Source of the DNA: Torreya grandis
Lineage: Eukaryota > Streptophyta > Pinopsida > Cupressales > Taxaceae
DNA: 64,000 bases
Assembly (NCBI GenBank): GCA_037957365.1
Contig: JARHVA010004226.1
Location: forward strand, 1,560,501 to 1,624,500
Direction: 5' to 3'
Both the position numbers and the translations under genes were made by a program. The notes below the pieces were generated by a model. That model was not told where the DNA came from. It did no database searches and saw only the letters and a list, made by a program, of their open reading frames with translations. Of the stretch, positions 59,380 through 64,000 are shown piece after piece (position 1 is the stretch's first letter; every line of letters begins with the position of its first letter).

Positions 59380-60540
59380 CCAAAATATGTCTAGTGAGGA
59401 TTTCAATAGGCCCCTAGGCATGGATGCTTTTAAGAACATAATTTGATCCCATGATAAACCCTTAGTTTCAAGTCAAGATAATTTTGAGGACCAAAATATT
59501 CAATGGGATGATAACTCATATACATCCTATAGTTATTCCTCTTCAATCCAACACACCAAATCTCATGCGGTGATAAAATAACTACATGACTCTTTTGATG
59601 TTCATAGTAATTATCATGACTTTAATGACATGAAATTGACTATTGTGGATATATTATACCCACATGTTTTAACTAAACCCCACATAATCCTAAACATTCC
59701 TAACTTGGAAATAATGGATATATTTAATCAATAAATGTGAGGATTCAAAGTATAGATAAAGTATTGGATAGGTTTTATTTACCTCCCCCTCATAGTTCAA
59801 GTATTATCAATTCAATGCCTTTTAAGAAACTTAGGGTGATTCCTCCATAATATTCAAACATAAATAAATTCATTATATGTTACCAATCACTTCCTTCATA
59901 TACTCTTCCATGAGAGGCATCTAAACCAACTACTTATCCCAATATAAATGATTTAATCTCTACCTTTGTGAAATACATTGATATCCTAAGAACCAAAAAT
60001 ATTCATCTCAAAAATATTTTTAAAATAAAGTAATGGCCCCAAAAGTTAATATCCAAAACCATTCCTCTTTTATTTTAGCTCCATCTTTACCATGTCAATA
60101 CCTTCAAAATCAAATCAATCCTTCATCGAACAATCCCCCACCTTATCAAAATCTGGGATTTTTAATCGCTTATAATGAATCTGATGGTAGTGCCACCAAT
60201 GTACCTTAAACTCATGCTTATGCATCACCTCATTTTTCACATCATAACTACATATTGTATATTATTCCACTCTCATATTCCCCACCTACCTACATGTCAA
60301 CTAGTGTCTTTCTTCCCTACACTTGACCTATGCATTCACCACCTAGTATTCCTCTTGTCAAGTCTTTGTCATTCTATTATCAAAGTGATTTATAAATATA
60401 TGTATCTATATAATTACTTATGGGATTATTATCTTCCACTAGCTCAGGAAACAACCTTAACTCCATGTGGCTTCACTCCAAGTTCTTACTTAACTCTCCC
60501 TATCCCAAGTTATCTTAGCACTTCTTTATAGTTTAGTGTA
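59380..60540 (+). pseudogene. N-terminal coding remnant of element E
   Basis: Readable pieces include 'MSSEDFNRPLGMDAFKNII' and 'NFEDQNIQWDDNSYTSYSYS' in one frame with stops, upstream of the gag capsid region. Probably the N-terminal part of gag. No motif identifies it. The following 60175-60531 frame is Leu/His/Pro-rich and looks like a composition artefact. Confidence 0.4.
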
Positions 60541-60559
60541 ATGGGAACCTATGTTGAAT

Positions 60560-61090
60560 TAAGCCATTGAACACATCATTCGAGATGTTATTTTTACTCT
60601 CCCATTTCTTGGACTTCCCATGTACAAAGGAGTGGGAGACCCTAATACCCATATTAAGGCTTGTGTTATGGAAATTAGAAAACATCTCCCTTGGGATGGG
60701 GTAGCAGAAAAAACATTTCTCAAAACTCTTGAGGGGGTCATTATGGATTGGTGTTACCATTTTATTAAGGCATATATCCAATCATTTAAAAAAAATCATA
60801 GATGAATTTGTCAAGGCCTTTGATATGAATGAGTTAATTCACACTATAATTTGAGAATTATTACACATTAAAAAGGATCACAATGAGTATATTCCCACTT
60901 CATTATGAGGTGTTATAAATTAATATATTCCTCTATCACTTAGCCCAAAATGGATCAAATAGAGTTATTTGATCTCATCATCCATTCCTTAAACCATAAA
61001 ACTAAAGAAGATGTTTATAAATTCCCATATGGGTTAGAAGAAGAAGCACTATAGAGTTCTCAAATAATAAACTAAGTGACCACAGATAGT
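60560..61090 (+). pseudogene. gag capsid remnant of element E
   Basis: Open from 60620: 'MYKGVGDPNTHIKACVMEIR', 'DGVAEKTFLKTLEGVIMDWC', 'YHFIKAYIQSFKK', then after a one-base shift 'IDEFVKAFDMNELIHT' and 'ELLHIKKDHNEYIPTSL'. This follows the retrotransposon gag family (FxGxGDPxxH, LTGxAxxWY, LxxIKQxxxES). One frameshift and several stops. Confidence 0.75.
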
Positions 61091-61408
61091 GGTCATAGAT
61101 ACTATGGTCCCAATGGAAATATGTTATCCCCTAAAAAAATTGGGGGATATAAAAATAATAACCAAATAAATCAAGGAAATAAAGGGCCTAAACTTTTTAG
61201 TTACAATCGTAATGCCAATTTATATTGCATTACTAATCAAACTAGGAATAATAATGTTGTTAATACCAATCAACATCATAATAATAGTAATACAAATAAC
61301 AATAATGGGAATAAAAATATAAAAATCCAAACCCTACACCCATTATTCATGTTTTGGAATTTAATCATCCACAAATGCCATGAATTTCATTACCAATTAA
61401 AAAAATAG
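61076..61408 (+). pseudogene. Asn-rich gag tail of element E
   Basis: A 110-codon frame beginning with Gly/Asn-rich 'GHRYYGPNGNMLSPKKIGGY' and ending in an Asn run (61245-61320). Position after the capsid matches a basic, RNA-binding gag tail. No zinc knuckle visible. Confidence 0.5.
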
Positions 61409-62319
61409 AAATTGAATGCATAATAAAGGCCAAAATTTCAATTAAAAAAATCCTTATCATAATAATAACTAATTTCATAATTTCATTCAATGATATTCCC
61501 ACTAAAATAAAAATTGAATACTGAGGTATTATGATCCCAATGTCCATTTTTTATTGAATAGAGTAATTTTTCATGATACTCATAAATATACAAAGTGTAA
61601 TAAATCCATTCACAGGTTCCATAAAGTTTAACAATAATTATTTATTGACATGTTCTTAGGAAGTGCTGATGGAAACTCCCAAACTTCCCAAATAATTCTC
61701 ATGGCATCTCAAAATCCCTATCTATGTATATACCAAAATCCATTTTTGAACCACAAACATTAGTGGAACAAAAAAACACACATAAAATGGTTTTTAAAAC
61801 CAACACATACTAGTTGTAACTCATGAAGTAGAAGCCTCAACCTCTTAAAATATTATTTATACCCCTTGGTTGGTCTTCATGGAAAAATAAATTGATTTTC
61901 TTGGTAGAGTTATAGGCTAATAAATAGGTTAACATCATAAGCTCTAAAATTTAATATCAACCACAAACTCCCCCTTTAACAAATACTCTAGATGTTTACA
62001 CTTAAGGAATTACCAAACCCTTTGAAACTTATGATCTCATGAGGTTTTCATATTTCATTCATGGAAATACTCAAAAATTATCGTACCTATCAATTGGATC
62101 TCCTTGATGCCCTAGGCCTTATTTATATAGCTTCATGTCACCTCTTAAATCCTAAATCAATCACATTCATCTAGATATGTAAAATCCTATAAAAAAATTA
62201 GAGATGTTGGGTATTTATTTTATATAATATGATTACCTTATGATTCTAAAATTTCCAAAAGAATATATCTTTCCCTATAATTTAAAATGTGTATTTAAAA
62301 CAAATACGTTATAAGGGAA
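61409..62319 (+). other. Decayed gag-protease linker of element E
   Basis: AT-rich, no domain recognised. It lies where the gag-protease linker is expected. Confidence 0.4.
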
Positions 62320-62723
62320 ATGGTTGATGATGGGGGTGCATTTAACATATTGTCCTTTTTTTTAATTCAACAATTAGGTTACATATAAACTAATTATTCA
62401 TCCATTAGAAACACAATATGAGGATATGATTGCCTCAAGTCTTCTTCTATTGGTACTATATTTATACATATAACCTTATGATCTTAACCAATACTAAATT
62501 CTTTTATGACATAGAAAGGCATGTCAATCAAAACATGATTCTGGGAAGGTCATGGGTTCATAGGATGAAGGTCATTAATCCAAACTTATTTCAAGAATTG
62601 AGGATTTTACACCTTGATAAGGTATTCATTGCTCAAGGTGATCCCAATCCATTTAATGTATATCAAGCCAACCTTAATAATAATCCATGTCTCCATATTA
62701 ACTATCATCTTCTAAGAAGCTAA
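62320..62723 (+). pseudogene. Aspartic protease remnant of element E
   Basis: 'MVDDGGAFNILS' (62320 on; active-site Asp in a D-G-G context as in element D), then a shift and 'TLMILTNTKFFYDIE'-like sequence, then the open frame 62430-62723 with 'MILGRSWVHRMKVINPNLFQ' (GRPW box with Pro to Ser), 'FIAQGDPNPFNVYQA'. The GRPWxHxM and QGDxNPFxxxxA pattern is typical of plant Athila/Tat-type protease. Confidence 0.75.
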
Positions 62724-62781
62724 GTAACAAACCTCTAACAAAAGAAAGAAATATAATGAGCATGTTACAATAGTTAAATGG

Positions 62782-63018
62782 GTGTCAATGGTAAACCCCA
62801 AAATTCCCATCCCTTTATCAGGGATGGATCCAGTTGAAAGAATAGAGAAGATAATGGAAAAGGTGGGAAAACTCACAATAGTGGTAGAAATCTTGATGAA
62901 ATCAATGGTTAAGATTATTAAGAGAAGGAAAAACCTATTATCCTTCTTTTTGATTCACATGGGATCAATACCTATGATCCCCATAAAATTATTATTTTAT
63001 AATATTTTTATTCCATAG
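62782..63018 (+). CDS. Unrecognised 78-codon frame between protease and integrase tail of E
   Basis: Charged N-terminal part with heptad-like spacing ('GMDPVERIEKIMEKVGKLTI', 'VVEILMKSMVKIIKRRKN') and a hydrophobic end. It resembles no RT or integrase segment that I know. It could be part of the protease-RT linker left by the deletion. Whether it is translated is unknown. Confidence 0.25.
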   Translation: MSMVNPKIPIPLSGMDPVERIEKIMEKVGKLTIVVEILMKSMVKIIKRRKNLLSFFLIHMGSIPMIPIKLLFYNIFIP

Positions 63019-63134
63019 ATAAATTTATATATGTCTAAAAAAATTCCTCTAGAGCCTGACCATCCTTTCTATTCAAACAATCAATAAACATCCCATGAGA
63101 AAAAGGTAAAATTCACTTATGTGTTAGGGTAAGA

Positions 63135-63396
63135 ATGATCATGCCTTATAATTTATATTTTCAATATCAAAATAAATCCAAAAAATTACTTATCAAGGCT
63201 GGATACCTTGTTACAAGACTCAATAATATGATCAATAATAATAAAGGTGAAGGCCAAAAACTTAGGCTCAATTGGTTAGGCCCATATCTAGTGACTAGAG
63301 ATTTTAAAAATGGAGCATTTCACTTATATAATCTATATGATAAAGAGTTTGATGAATATGTCAACTCTTTACATTTAAAAAGATATTTTTTATAGT
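63135..63396 (+). pseudogene. Integrase C-terminal domain of element E
   Basis: The open frame reads 'KSKKLLIKAGYLVTRLNN', 'KGEGQKLRLNWLGPYLVTRD', 'GAFHLYNLYDKEFDEYVN' and 'SLHLKRYFL' then stop. This is the C-terminal SH3-like part of Ty3/gypsy integrase (GDLVxRxx, GKLxPNWEGPY, NxxHLKxYY). The core and zinc domains that should precede it are absent. Confidence 0.75.
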
Positions 63397-64000
63397 GTAA
63401 TATGTTCTAAACTATAATAATTTCATTAAATAAAAATTTTGACATCATTTTCTATTGTTTATACATTTCAGTTATGTCGATTAAGTGATTTTTATCTTTA
63501 ACTTCATGTGGTAAAACACCATTACAACAAACTATTTCACATTTTTATCACTACCCATTACCATTTCCCCCTTATATAATTTTTTTTTTTAAACATGGAA
63601 TAATTAGGAGATCCATCTTAGTCCTTGAAGGTATTGTATATCATTTTTATAATAAATTTTCCTAACATATTAGGTACTATAGTCTACAACCTAGTCTAGA
63701 ATCTTCCTCATGGTATATTCCCCATTTAGTTCTCTCTATGATAAAAACACTAGCATTATTTCACCAAGTTTTATTATTATCCTAACTTGGTATTTAGTGA
63801 TGAACCATTGCACTCTACTAGTTTCATAGGGTCAAGGCCTAGGATTAGGATCCTTCCTAAAATAAAAAGTGGTAATAAAGGCATAGTGAAAATCCAAGTC
63901 AAGAAATATGAGAAAAACATTCCACTTATATTTCCATTTGTTGACATTTGGTAATGATACCTCACATCCTAATAGTTTCATGGGGATAGGAATGGGTGGA
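63397..64000. other. Right end of window, 3' side of element E
   Basis: AT-rich, non-coding. A T-run at 63580-63591. Possibly the 3' untranslated part and LTR start of E; no edge found. Confidence 0.4.

Larger units (their letters stand above)
59249..63396 (+). mobile_element. Element E: internally deleted Ty3/gypsy element
   Basis: Gag (60560-61090), protease (62320-62720) and the integrase C-terminus (63135-63396) occur in the right order on the plus strand, but RT, RNase H and the integrase core are missing: only ~410 bp separate protease from the integrase tail. LTRs are not identified and may lie outside the window. Gag and protease type are closest to the plant Athila/Tat side. Confidence 0.7.

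Noticed and set aside
60175..60531. 118-codon plus-strand frame as a host gene
   Set aside because: Repetitive Leu/His/Pro/Ser composition, no domain, and located inside the gag region of element E in a different frame.
1..64000. CRISPR arrays, tRNA or rRNA genes, telomere repeats
   Set aside because: None seen on either strand. The ~43 bp units at 17880-18443 and 51290-51600 have no constant repeat with unique spacers and are degenerate minisatellite.

Overview
The window looks like nuclear DNA of a seed plant with a large, repeat-choked genome. I found no host gene, tRNA, rRNA or CRISPR array. Nearly everything I can name is an LTR retrotransposon or its wreckage. The Tat-type Ty3/gypsy lineages (CHHC gag knuckle, second RNase H, GRPW protease tail), a chromovirus and a Ty1/copia element with a coiled-coil gag are all characteristic of plants. 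The species cannot be fixed from this sequence.

Layout, left to right. 1-1290 is a diverged direct copy of about 51650-52960 (possible LTR pair of a very old element, 'F'). 2542-4335 is a short non-autonomous element with ~195 bp LTRs and a tRNA-Met-type primer site. 4931-15840 is element A, an old plus-strand Tat-like Ty3/gypsy element with the unusual order GAG-PR-RNH-RT-RNH-INT. 15846-17160 holds a minus-strand Tat-like gag remnant. 17880-18443 is degenerate ~43 bp repeats plus a CA/ATC microsatellite.

18444-50828 is a three-level nest. Element B (outer, plus strand; 1.2 kb LTRs; TSD GTGTG at 18439-18443 and 50829-50833) keeps a protease remnant but no recognisable RT or integrase. Inside B lies copia element C (minus strand, 2.9 kb LTRs), with an extra LTR and a duplicated flank. 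Inside the extra C LTR lies element D (31383-45023, minus strand; TSD ATAAC at 31378-31382 and 45024-45028). D is the youngest: its LTRs look about 95% alike, it is visibly more GC-rich than its surroundings, and its 8.3 kb gag-pol is one frame with no frameshift. That frame is broken only by about 22 stop codons, each one C-to-T change away from an Arg or Gln codon.

Right of the nest, 50834-52960 continues the old repeat DNA. 53640-56298 is a 5'-truncated chromovirus (G) with RT, RNase H, integrase and a chromodomain remnant, followed by its 3' LTR start. 58557-58676 is a near-perfect hairpin. 59250-63396 is element E, a deleted Ty3/gypsy element in which protease is followed almost directly by the integrase tail.

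None of these elements looks able to make a full set of working proteins. D is closest. Coordinates of domains in old elements are approximate because reading frames are broken. Identities are by-eye estimates, not alignments.
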